Of a stretch of 64,000 nucleotides of DNA, positions 46,760 to 54,557 are shown piece after piece. Numbering within the stretch: position 1 is the stretch's first letter; every line of letters starts with the position of its first letter. A model generated the notes under the pieces. That model had not been told where the DNA came from and ran no database searches. It saw nothing but the letters and a program-made list of their open reading frames with translations. This stretch comes from an uncultured Anaeroplasmataceae bacterium (GTDB lineage Bacteria; Bacillota_I; Bacilli_A; Acholeplasmatales; Anaeroplasmataceae). Made by a program: the position numbers and the translations under genes. The stretch lies in contig CAKQEA010000003.1 in NCBI GenBank assembly GCA_934229785.1, forward strand, positions 62,001 to 126,000, given 5' to 3'.

Positions 46760-47686
46760 ATGAAAAAAAGAAGTTTAATTACAAAATTAGCTTTAAGTGG
46801 TGTAGCTTTAGCTGCAACAGCTGCAACACTAGCAACATCAACATATGCTTGGTATACAACAAATACTAGTGTAGGAACAAACGCAATTGGAACTACAACT
46901 GCTTCAACTGGTGATGCATCTATTTTAATTAAAGGTAATAAGGAAGGCGCTACTTGGAAGCAAACATTGGTAGCAGGAGATTTAGTATTATCTGGTAATA
47001 CAGATAATTTATTGCCAACATCATATAAAAATGCTGCAACAGGCGAAACTTCAGTAACTGCAGGATGGTATACAAAAACAAATACCGCTGAGTCTACTCC
47101 AAGCAAAATTAGTTTTTCTTTATCATTAAAGACAGTTCCAACTGCTCATGATGTTAAAGTTAAAATTAGTTCAATTACAGTTGCTAATACAACTGCAGAT
47201 GCTGATGGAGTTACACCTGATAATCAATTACCAACAACTGAAAACCTTTTAACAGGTACAGCATACAGTGGTGATGTGTTAGATGCATTAGCAATTAGAG
47301 TAGCTAGTAGTTCTTATGAAGATAGTGAGACTTTGGAATCTGGTCATTCTAACTCAGTATTAAATGCTGCTGGTTATTCATTAGCTCCTGGTAATGGAAT
47401 TGTTACAAAAGCTTCTGCAGATACACACACAGCTGCAACTTATATAGATGGTTATACTGCTCATACATATGTTAATGCAATTTTAGCTGATTCAGTTACA
47501 AATACTACATCAGATGTTACTAATTTAACTGATGGTTCAGTTTATTTCTATTTGCCAGCTAGTGGTAAAGCTTTAACTTTAACATTCGATATTTATTTAG
47601 ATGGTGCAAATGAAAAGTGTTTTGATGTTTTAAAAGGACAAACATTTACTGTAGCACTAGGATTTAACACAGTTACTGAAGCTTAA
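46760..47686 (+). CDS. SipW-type exported protein, candidate major fibre subunit
   Basis: A 308-residue exported protein whose signal (K-K-R-S-L-I-T-K-L-A...S-T-Y-A-W-Y-T-T-N) is the most TasA-like of the set. Its composition differs from the neighbouring paralogues: Ala/Thr-rich, low in Lys, with almost no Cys (one near the C-terminus). The C-terminal motif is only weakly kept (D-I-Y-L-D-G-A-N-E-K-C-F). Alanine/threonine-rich small subunits of this kind are typical of abundant extracellular fibres such as TasA or camelysin. AGGAG lies just before the ATG. That it is the major subunit is my inference. Confidence 0.75.
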   Translation: MKKRSLITKLALSGVALAATAATLATSTYAWYTTNTSVGTNAIGTTTASTGDASILIKGNKEGATWKQTLVAGDLVLSGNTDNLLPTSYKNAATGETSVTAGWYTKTNTAESTPSKISFSLSLKTVPTAHDVKVKISSITVANTTADADGVTPDNQLPTTENLLTGTAYSGDVLDALAIRVASSSYEDSETLESGHSNSVLNAAGYSLAPGNGIVTKASADTHTAATYIDGYTAHTYVNAILADSVTNTTSDVTNLTDGSVYFYLPASGKALTLTFDIYLDGANEKCFDVLKGQTFTVALGFNTVTEA

Positions 47687-47758
47687 ACTAGTAGTGAAAG
47701 TCACTAGTAGATGAAATTCTGATTAAATTAAATTAAAATTCTATAAGGAGGTTAACCC

Positions 47759-48877
47759 ATGCAGAATATTGTAAGAAAAGTTTATATGAGTATAATGACT
47801 GTTATATTAGTAAGCTTAACTCTTGTTACTACTACTTTTGCATGGGTTGGAATCCTTACTTTTAATCAGTTAAGCTCGTTTGATTTAAATTTAAAAACTG
47901 AAAAGTTAAATAGTGATTATTATTTATCTATTTCAGCAACAGAAGATGGTATTTATGGTGAAAGTGCTAATATCGATGATATTGAATATCAAATTTTAAA
48001 AAATAGAGGTAAAAAGGTTGACTCTATTGATAGAAAAGATATTTCAAAGATGTTTAGCAATGAAACTTTGATGCCTGCTACAGTAACTAATAGTGGATTA
48101 TTAACTAATGATTTTCATTCATTAGACTTGAATAATTACAAGGTTTCTGGTAATAAGTCTAATGATTTCTTTAGATTTGATTTATATTTATCAGTTGAGC
48201 ATCGTTATGGTGATTCAGCTATTACTGATGATGTTAATAATACAGTTGATGTATTGTTTCCAAATATTGGTAATTCTTTAAGAGGTAATAAGAAGAATAC
48301 AAAGCTTGCTAATACTTTTTCTTATCCATCAGAGAATTTGGATTATAATGGTTTGTATAAAAATTATTTACCTACTTTTGAGAATAAAACAATTTCTGAG
48401 AATGAATTTATTACAGTTGATTCTTCATCTGCAGCTCGTTTTGCCTTAGCCTTCTATGAACCTATACTAAGAGATGAGAACTATACCGGAAGTGAAGTTC
48501 CAAGGAGTGTATATATTTATCAGGGTGGTACTCAAACTCCATCGTTTAATGATAGCACCTATAGTTTTGGTGGTATTCTTCCGGAAGAATATAATATAGC
48601 TTATAATGAACATAAAAAGATTTATAATTTAGGGAATGATTTTTCTATTCCTAGTGAGTTAATTAATCGTGGAGATTTAGAACTTAATGATAAAAATAAA
48701 CAATTATTGGATTCAAATTTTGGTTTAGGTATTGTTAATGGTAAAAAAACTAAGGTTAAAGTAACAGTTTGGTTCTGGTTTGAAGGCTGGGATGCTGATT
48801 GTTTTAATGTTATTGATAGAAGTAATGTTGAGTTAAATTTAGTCTTCGCAACTGGTGAAGAAAATAGAGATAATTAA
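47759..48877 (+). CDS. SipW-type exported protein, paralogue 4
   Basis: A 372-residue paralogue. The signal peptide ends in T-T-T-F-A-W-V-G. The mature protein has S-A-A-R-F-A-L-A in place of the D-A-L-R-L motif, a Tyr/Pro-rich central segment, and the C-terminal V-W-F-W-F-E-G-W-D-A-D-C-F. AAGGAGG precedes the start. It closes the run of exported proteins; a stem (GGGCACC/GGGGTGCTC) without T-run lies 14 bases downstream. Confidence 0.75.
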   Translation: MQNIVRKVYMSIMTVILVSLTLVTTTFAWVGILTFNQLSSFDLNLKTEKLNSDYYLSISATEDGIYGESANIDDIEYQILKNRGKKVDSIDRKDISKMFSNETLMPATVTNSGLLTNDFHSLDLNNYKVSGNKSNDFFRFDLYLSVEHRYGDSAITDDVNNTVDVLFPNIGNSLRGNKKNTKLANTFSYPSENLDYNGLYKNYLPTFENKTISENEFITVDSSSAARFALAFYEPILRDENYTGSEVPRSVYIYQGGTQTPSFNDSTYSFGGILPEEYNIAYNEHKKIYNLGNDFSIPSELINRGDLELNDKNKQLLDSNFGLGIVNGKKTKVKVTVWFWFEGWDADCFNVIDRSNVELNLVFATGEENRDN

Positions 48878-48890
48878 TTATTTGTATTTT

Positions 48891-48910
48891 GGGCACCCTT
48901 AGGGGTGCTC
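48891..48910 (+). terminator. Stem-loop after the exported-protein genes
   Basis: GGGCACC-CTTA-GGGGTGCTC is a strong 8-bp stem but lacks a T-run. It may stabilise the upstream mRNA 3' end and set different levels for structural and machinery genes. Confidence 0.5.
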
Positions 48911-49074
48911 AAGATATAATTTTATTTTATAAATGTGTTATATTTATAAAATAGAAATAAGGTAATATATAATTAAAGTTTTTTATATTAATTGTATATA
49001 TTATTTTATTTGTGTTTTATAGACATTATATGATAAAATATAATAAGATATAGACATTTAATGAGGTGAAATAG

Positions 49075-50304
49075 ATGGAAAACACAAACATAGAAGAAAA
49101 AAAGAGTAATAAGGTTATTTTTGGCTTAAAGATTGCAGGTAATGTTATTTTTTATGCCGTTATTATTCTTTTATTGATATTCTCAATTATGAATATTAAA
49201 GCTGGTAGTAGTAATGGAGGATTCCCTAATATTTTTGGTAAGGGTTTCTTAGCTGTTAAGACTGAGTCAATGGAAAGAGAAAATGAAATGCCTACAGAAT
49301 ATAATGATTATTCTATTGGTGAAATTAAGAAGAATGATTTAGTTTATGAAAAGGTATTGAATTCTAAGAGTATTAATAATTTGAAGGTTGGAGATGTTAT
49401 TACTTTCTTTGATCCTAGTATTAAGGCTTTAAATACCCATAGAATTATTATTATTGATAAAACAGATGGTGTTGTAACTAGAATTGTATGTCAAGGTGAT
49501 TATTCTGTTTCTGTTATTGCTAAGTATGATCCAACTGATGCAAGTAAAGCTGCAGTAAATCAAACACTTATTGATAGAGGAGATATTCAGATTATTTCTG
49601 ATATGTCTAATGTTAAGGGTATTGTTACTGGTGTTAAGTCTGGTGCTGGTAAGGTTATTTTAAATATTCAACAAAATTGGTTATGGTATTTTGTTTTACC
49701 AGTTCTTGTTTTCCTTTTAATTGAAATTTTTATGGTTGTTAAGAATATTATGGATTTAAAGGGTGCTAAGCAAAAGGCTGAATTAGCTTCTAATAAAGAG
49801 GTTATGATGGCTGATTTAGAGGCTCAAAAGGAAGAGATGCGTAAACAAATTCTTGCTGAGCTTAAGGCTCAACAGGCTGCTTTAGATGAGGATAAAAAAG
49901 AACAGAAGGTTGAGGATGTTTCTGATTCTGATGATGAGGAAGCTAAGCTTGAATCTCCTGCAGTTAGTGTTGTTGAGGTTGAAAAGCCTGAATCTAAGGA
50001 TGATGTTTTAAATAATGAGATGGTTGAAGAGAGTGCTGTTTTAGAAGAGGTTGAGCCTGTTGTTGAAAACAAGGAGCCAAAGGTAGAGACTCCTAAGAAG
50101 GTTTCAACTACTAAGAAGACGACTACAACTAAGAAGAGTAGTTCTAGTACTAAGAGTGGTACTACTAAGAAGACAACTACAACTAAGAAGAGTAGTTCTA
50201 GTACTAAGAGTGGCACTACTAAGAAGTCTACAACTACTAAGAAAAGTTCTGGTACAAATAAAGCTAAGGCTACTGATTCTAGCGTTGAGAATAAAGAAGA
50301 GTAA
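49075..50304 (+). CDS. SipW/ER-type signal peptidase I with Lys/Thr-repeat cytoplasmic tail
   Basis: A 409-residue S26B-type signal peptidase. One N-terminal membrane helix (~residues 20-42), an extracytoplasmic catalytic domain with Ser65 (K-T-E-S-M-E) and His122 (N-T-H-R-I) in place of the bacterial Ser-Lys dyad, and a second helix (~200-222, W-Y-F-V-L-P-V-L-V-F). The remaining ~185 residues are cytoplasmic: a coiled stretch, an acidic region, then a basic tail with two and a half 18-residue repeats of the T-T-K-K-T-T-T-T-K-K-S-S-S-S type. Expected to process the S-T-Y-A-W signals of the six upstream genes. The tail is not known in SipW and may dock onto the acidic DUF2357 protein. Confidence 0.85.
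   Translation: MENTNIEEKKSNKVIFGLKIAGNVIFYAVIILLLIFSIMNIKAGSSNGGFPNIFGKGFLAVKTESMERENEMPTEYNDYSIGEIKKNDLVYEKVLNSKSINNLKVGDVITFFDPSIKALNTHRIIIIDKTDGVVTRIVCQGDYSVSVIAKYDPTDASKAAVNQTLIDRGDIQIISDMSNVKGIVTGVKSGAGKVILNIQQNWLWYFVLPVLVFLLIEIFMVVKNIMDLKGAKQKAELASNKEVMMADLEAQKEEMRKQILAELKAQQAALDEDKKEQKVEDVSDSDDEEAKLESPAVSVVEVEKPESKDDVLNNEMVEESAVLEEVEPVVENKEPKVETPKKVSTTKKTTTTKKSSSSTKSGTTKKTTTTKKSSSSTKSGTTKKSTTTKKSSGTNKAKATDSSVENKEE
50107..50256 (+). repeat. 54-bp tandem repeats encoding the Lys/Thr tail
   Basis: Two near-identical 54-bp units (50107-50160 and 50161-50214) plus a partial third encode the basic tail of the first signal peptidase. Copy number is probably variable by slippage. Confidence 0.9.
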
Positions 50305-50339
50305 TAGTTTATAGAAAATATTAAGAAAAGAGTGAGATT

Positions 50340-51878
50340 ATGAGTGGATTTTCACAATTTTATATAGATTTTCTAGGTCAATTGTGGAGAAATATTGGGG
50401 AATGGTTTAAGTTACATTGGGCCATCATTGTTAAGATTTTCTATGGAGATTGGGCTGAAAATGGATATATTAATAGCTTTACAAATGCAATTGGTGATTG
50501 GAATGCTTTAGATTATATTGCGTTTATATTAGTATTTATTATTAATATTGGCTTTATTGCTTTGTTGCTTATTTTAATTGTTCAATTAATTCGTAGGTAT
50601 GTTCGTTTTGTTAAACGTGAGGTTGATAAGGATGCTTTAGTTGAAGAGGTTTCCTTATTAAATCAAAAGGTTGTTGAGTTGATTGATGAGAAGAATAAGA
50701 TTTTAGCTATGCGTGTATCTCAGATTGGTGCTGGTGCTCCTGGTATTGTTGATTATGAGGGTACTTCTAGTAAGAAGAAGCAGGCTAATGAATCTAGGTT
50801 CTCTAAGCTTATTCAGGTTGATAAGGAAGCAGAGGAAAATCCAAAGATTACTGTTATGAATCAATCTGATATGCTTGATTTACCTGGTTTATGTGATCGT
50901 TTTATTAATTTTGCGGCTTCTCAATTACATTTGTATTACAATAAGGAGATTATTGCTAGATGGTTTGCAGGTTTAGCTACTTCTAAGGTTTTAATTCTTG
51001 AAGGTATTTCTGGTACTGGTAAAACTTCTTTACCTTATGCTATGGGTAAGTTTTTCCAAAATGATACTTCTATTATTTCAGTTCAGCCTTCATGGCGTGA
51101 TCGTGCTGAACTTCTTGGTTATTTAAATGAGTTTACTAAGAGGTTTAATGAAACTGATTTCTTAAAGAGTGTTTATGCTGCTTCTTATTCTGATACTATT
51201 AATATTATTGTTCTAGATGAGATGAACTTAGCTCGTATTGAGTATTATTTTGCTGAATTCCTATCTGTTATGGAAATGCCAGATACTAATGAGTGGAAGA
51301 TTGATATTGTTCCAACTTCTGATGAGCATGATCCAAAGAATTTAATTAATGGTAAGATTTTGATTCCTCAAAATGTTTGGTTTATTGGTACTGCCAATAA
51401 GGATGATTCAACATTTACTATTACTGATAAAGTTTATGACCGTGCTGTTGCGATTGCAATTAATAAGAAGGCTGAATATATTGATGCACCATTTACAGAG
51501 AATGTTTCTATGACTTTTGAGTATTTAGATGATTTATTTAAGCGTACTCAATCTGGTTATCAATTATCTGAGGTTGCTCAAAATGGTTTTAATCAGCTTG
51601 ATGAGTTTATTCAGGATAAGTTTAAGATTGCCTTTGGTAACCGTATTATGAAGCAGATTAAGCTGTTCGTTCCAGTTTATATGGGATGTGGTTTCTCTGA
51701 ATTTGATGGTTTGGATTATATGCTAACATTTAAGATTTTAAGAAAGTTTGAGATGTTGAATTTAACTTTCTTGAAGAAGGAATTAGATGAATTAATTTCT
51801 TTACTTGATAGATTGTTTGGTAAGGATCAATTCTTAGTTTCTAAGAGTTTTATTGCTGATTTGAAGAAGAATGCTTAG
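50340..51878 (+). CDS. Membrane-anchored McrB-like AAA+ ATPase
   Basis: A 512-residue protein. An amphipathic N-terminus and one membrane helix (residues ~58-84) are followed by a short coiled coil (~92-125) and a McrB/MoxR-clade AAA+ domain: Walker A G-I-S-G-T-G-K-T (222-229), the McrB-type V-Q-P-S-W-R-D-R-A-E-L-L-G-Y, Walker B I-I-V-L-D-E-M-N-L-A-R-I-E-Y-Y-F (D293/E294), sensor-1 Asn in F-I-G-T-A-N and the following D-R-A arginine. There is no N-terminal DNA-binding domain, unlike restriction McrB. It probably assembles as a hexamer on the cytoplasmic face. Its partner DUF2357 gene follows after 12 bases. Confidence 0.88.
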   Translation: MSGFSQFYIDFLGQLWRNIGEWFKLHWAIIVKIFYGDWAENGYINSFTNAIGDWNALDYIAFILVFIINIGFIALLLILIVQLIRRYVRFVKREVDKDALVEEVSLLNQKVVELIDEKNKILAMRVSQIGAGAPGIVDYEGTSSKKKQANESRFSKLIQVDKEAEENPKITVMNQSDMLDLPGLCDRFINFAASQLHLYYNKEIIARWFAGLATSKVLILEGISGTGKTSLPYAMGKFFQNDTSIISVQPSWRDRAELLGYLNEFTKRFNETDFLKSVYAASYSDTINIIVLDEMNLARIEYYFAEFLSVMEMPDTNEWKIDIVPTSDEHDPKNLINGKILIPQNVWFIGTANKDDSTFTITDKVYDRAVAIAINKKAEYIDAPFTENVSMTFEYLDDLFKRTQSGYQLSEVAQNGFNQLDEFIQDKFKIAFGNRIMKQIKLFVPVYMGCGFSEFDGLDYMLTFKILRKFEMLNLTFLKKELDELISLLDRLFGKDQFLVSKSFIADLKKNA

Positions 51879-51890
51879 TAGGTGATTTAT

Positions 51891-54557
51891 ATGGCTAAAA
51901 TAGAAGAAAAAGATGAATTAACTACCTACTACGAAAATATTTATAAGGATATTGAAGAGACAACTAATAAGGATCCCTTTGGTAATTATATTTTCCAAAG
52001 AGTATCAGGTGGTACAAAAACTGTATTTAATAAAACTCAAACCGAAATTAGAAATTTCGATATGAGCTTTCTTGATACTATTGAGAGTGTATACCCAGCT
52101 ATTTTAAAGATAATGAGAGATCCTAAGAAGTCTATTCGCTATGAAGAAGAGGTTGTTTCTGTAGAGAAGGCTAAAAAGGTTAATTCTGAGACAGTTCGTC
52201 ATTTATCAAGCCATACTCAGCTAATTAAAGAAATCACAAAAGAGGGGGATGTAATCCCCTCTAAGATTTTAACGACCTATGCTGAAGAGGAGCTTGCGAT
52301 ATACGAAAATAGATTTATTAAATCTTTAGTTAAAAGAATGGAAATGTTCCTTGAGCGTCGTTATGAGGTTATGAAGGTTTCACTTGAATCGTTTGAAACT
52401 CAAAAGTTTAATGTTTCTAATGATTTCTTGTTGTCAGGACAAAAGGTTACTGTTAATTTAGATATTCAAATTAAAAATGATTTGACTACTAATGTTCAGG
52501 CTACAAAGGAACAATATAATCGTTTATTATATGTTCGTGAGTTGGTTCAAGGACTTAAGGGTACTGAATTTATGCGTGCTTTAGCTAAGGCTCGTGATGT
52601 TCTACCTCCAATTATGAAAACAAATATTTTAATGCATAATCCTGATTTTAAGCTTGCTTATGGATTATGGTTATATCTTGATAAGGTTGATGGTATTTCA
52701 ACTAATGTTGATGTAAAGGAAAAAACATATAAGTATACTGATATTTTTCAAAGAGATATTAATCAGTGTATGGCACTTGCTGTTACATCCTTTATTAAAA
52801 ACAGAGAGGTTGAAGGTATTTATACTTCTAAAAATCTTCCAACATTGAAGGCTCCAAAGCCTATTTCTAATGAAGGAATTGAGCTTGAAATGAACTTCAA
52901 TGCTGATAATAAAAAGCTTGAAGATTATACAATGAATCAAATACTTCTTGATGAAACTGCTAAGTTCTTTGAAGCATCAATGTCTGGTATTCAAAGAAGT
53001 GGTAGTACCTATAATGAATCAATTAGAGTTGTATATAGACAAATGCTTGATATGCTAGATCAAATTTATCCTAGAACATTTGGGGTTTCTATTGATCAGC
53101 TTGAAAGTAAGAATTTATATGAGCAATTAGATTTCCAGCGTAAAAAGCTTATGGTTTTGAAGATTGTTCAACAGCAAAAGCAAATGAATATTGCTCGTAT
53201 GGGTAAGGATTCAAAGCGTGTTGAAAAGGAAATTACTAAGCTTGAAGGAAAGATAAAGGTATTTGAGGAAAAGGAAAGAGAAAAGGAATTAAAGCGTCTA
53301 CAAAAGGAAGAGGCTCAGCGTCAGGCTGCAATAGCAAGGGCGAAGGCGTTAGAGGAAAAGAGAAAACGTTTGGAACAAGAGGCTATTGCTCGTCAAAATG
53401 CTGCCGAAAAGAAGGCATTAGAAAGAGAAAGAAAAGAAAATGCTGGTATGGTGGATCTAAAGAAGGCACACCAAGCATCTCGTTCGTTAGAAGCTCAAAT
53501 GCGTAGGCGTGAACGTTTGCGTGAATTAAAAACTGGTATATCATTAGAAGATCAGCTAAAGGAAGAAAATAGAGTATTAGATGGTATTAATGATGAAGAT
53601 ATTTATAATACTATAGAGACTTCTAATTTAGTAAATGAAGATGATTTACTTGATAATACTGAAGATAATGTTGATGATTTATTAGATCAAATTCCTACTA
53701 AGGAGGAAAAAGAGGCTGATGAGCTTCTTGCTAGTATCCCTGAAAAGAATGAAGAACAACCATCTGATGAAATTGATTCTAATAATGAGGCTATAGAATC
53801 AAATTTGAACGCACAAGATGATTTAAATACTGAATTATCTAATGATGAATCTACTTCAAATAATAATATAGAAGATGCTAAGTTGGCTGAAGAGTCAAAT
53901 GATAGTGATGAAGAGGCCTTTGAAGAGGCAATAAATGCTATTCCAGAGGACAATGATGAAGAAGAACAGATTGTTTATGTTGATGAAGATGGTAATGTAA
54001 TAGATAACTATGAGGAATCTTCAGAATTCCAACAAGCAGATGAATATGAACAAATGCTAAAGGATAGTGGAATGACTGATGAAGAAATTCAAGCATTGCT
54101 TGGAATTGAATCAAAGGATGATGAAGTAGACGAACCTGAAGAACAAAATGTGGATAACTCAAATAATGAATCAGATACTAATTCAGAAGATGAAGAATTC
54201 ATGCAAGCTTTAGGAGATATACCAGAGGGTAAAGAAACCACAGAAAGTGTGGATAACTCAAATAATGAATCAGATACTAATTCAGAAGATGAAGAATTCA
54301 TGCAAGCCTTAGGAGATATACCAGAAGGTAAAGAAACCACAGAAAGTGTGGATAATTCAACTGAAGCTTCTAACGATAAAGAGAGTGAAAATTCATCAGA
54401 TGATTTTGATGAGGATGAGTTTATGCGCGCTTTAGGTGACATACCTGATGGTAAGGAATCTGTTGTTGATGAGGCAGCAGATGATTATGAAAAGATGCTA
54501 AAAGATAGTGGAATGACTGATGAAGAAATTGCTAATCTCTTAGGTGATGATAAGTAA
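51891..54557 (+). CDS. DUF2357 (McrC N-terminal-like) scaffold with coiled coil and acidic repeat tail
   Basis: An 888-residue cytoplasmic protein. Residues ~1-420 resemble DUF2357 of McrC-type partners (for example Y-E-N-R-F-I-K-S-L-V-K-R-M near 140). No PD-(D/E)XK nuclease motif follows; instead there is a ~130-residue charged coiled coil (E-R-E-K-E-L-K-R-L-Q-K type). The last ~300 residues are highly acidic, with six copies of an L-L/A-L-x-x-I-P-E-x-x-E motif, a perfect 33-residue duplication, and two M-L-K-D-S-G-M-T-D-E-E-I segments. ATG 51891 follows TAGGTG; a GTG at 51882 would be too early. It is the likely co-factor or scaffold of the upstream AAA+ protein and shares one base with the next gene. 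Confidence 0.78.
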   Translation: MAKIEEKDELTTYYENIYKDIEETTNKDPFGNYIFQRVSGGTKTVFNKTQTEIRNFDMSFLDTIESVYPAILKIMRDPKKSIRYEEEVVSVEKAKKVNSETVRHLSSHTQLIKEITKEGDVIPSKILTTYAEEELAIYENRFIKSLVKRMEMFLERRYEVMKVSLESFETQKFNVSNDFLLSGQKVTVNLDIQIKNDLTTNVQATKEQYNRLLYVRELVQGLKGTEFMRALAKARDVLPPIMKTNILMHNPDFKLAYGLWLYLDKVDGISTNVDVKEKTYKYTDIFQRDINQCMALAVTSFIKNREVEGIYTSKNLPTLKAPKPISNEGIELEMNFNADNKKLEDYTMNQILLDETAKFFEASMSGIQRSGSTYNESIRVVYRQMLDMLDQIYPRTFGVSIDQLESKNLYEQLDFQRKKLMVLKIVQQQKQMNIARMGKDSKRVEKEITKLEGKIKVFEEKEREKELKRLQKEEAQRQAAIARAKALEEKRKRLEQEAIARQNAAEKKALERERKENAGMVDLKKAHQASRSLEAQMRRRERLRELKTGISLEDQLKEENRVLDGINDEDIYNTIETSNLVNEDDLLDNTEDNVDDLLDQIPTKEEKEADELLASIPEKNEEQPSDEIDSNNEAIESNLNAQDDLNTELSNDESTSNNNIEDAKLAEESNDSDEEAFEEAINAIPEDNDEEEQIVYVDEDGNVIDNYEESSEFQQADEYEQMLKDSGMTDEEIQALLGIESKDDEVDEPEEQNVDNSNNESDTNSEDEEFMQALGDIPEGKETTESVDNSNNESDTNSEDEEFMQALGDIPEGKETTESVDNSTEASNDKESENSSDDFDEDEFMRALGDIPDGKESVVDEAADDYEKMLKDSGMTDEEIANLLGDDK
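54150..54347 (+). repeat. 99-bp in-frame tandem duplication
   Basis: Two nearly identical 99-bp units (54150-54248, 54249-54347) and the start of a third encode 33-residue acidic repeats, each with one E-E-F-M-Q-A-L-G-D-I-P-E-G-K-E motif. Confidence 0.95.

Noticed and set aside
46744..47106. Minus-strand Val/Ala-rich ORF
   Set aside because: Antisense shadow of the Ala/Thr-rich fibre-like gene, including its ribosome binding site.
49869..50216. Minus-strand Val/Leu-rich ORF
   Set aside because: An antisense shadow of the Lys/Thr repeat tail; low-complexity complement, no ribosome binding site.
53687..54442. Minus-strand Ser-rich ORFs
   Set aside because: Antisense shadows of the acidic tandem-repeat tail of the DUF2357 protein.
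50340..54557. McrBC-type restriction system
   Set aside because: The AAA+ and DUF2357 proteins resemble McrB/McrC, but there is no DNA-binding N-terminus or nuclease motif, the ATPase has a membrane helix, and both genes sit between two SipW-type signal peptidases.
49075..54557. CRISPR array or VNTR spacer structure at the tandem repeats
   Set aside because: The repeats are contiguous, in frame and coding (54 and 99 bp); there are no spacers or cas genes.
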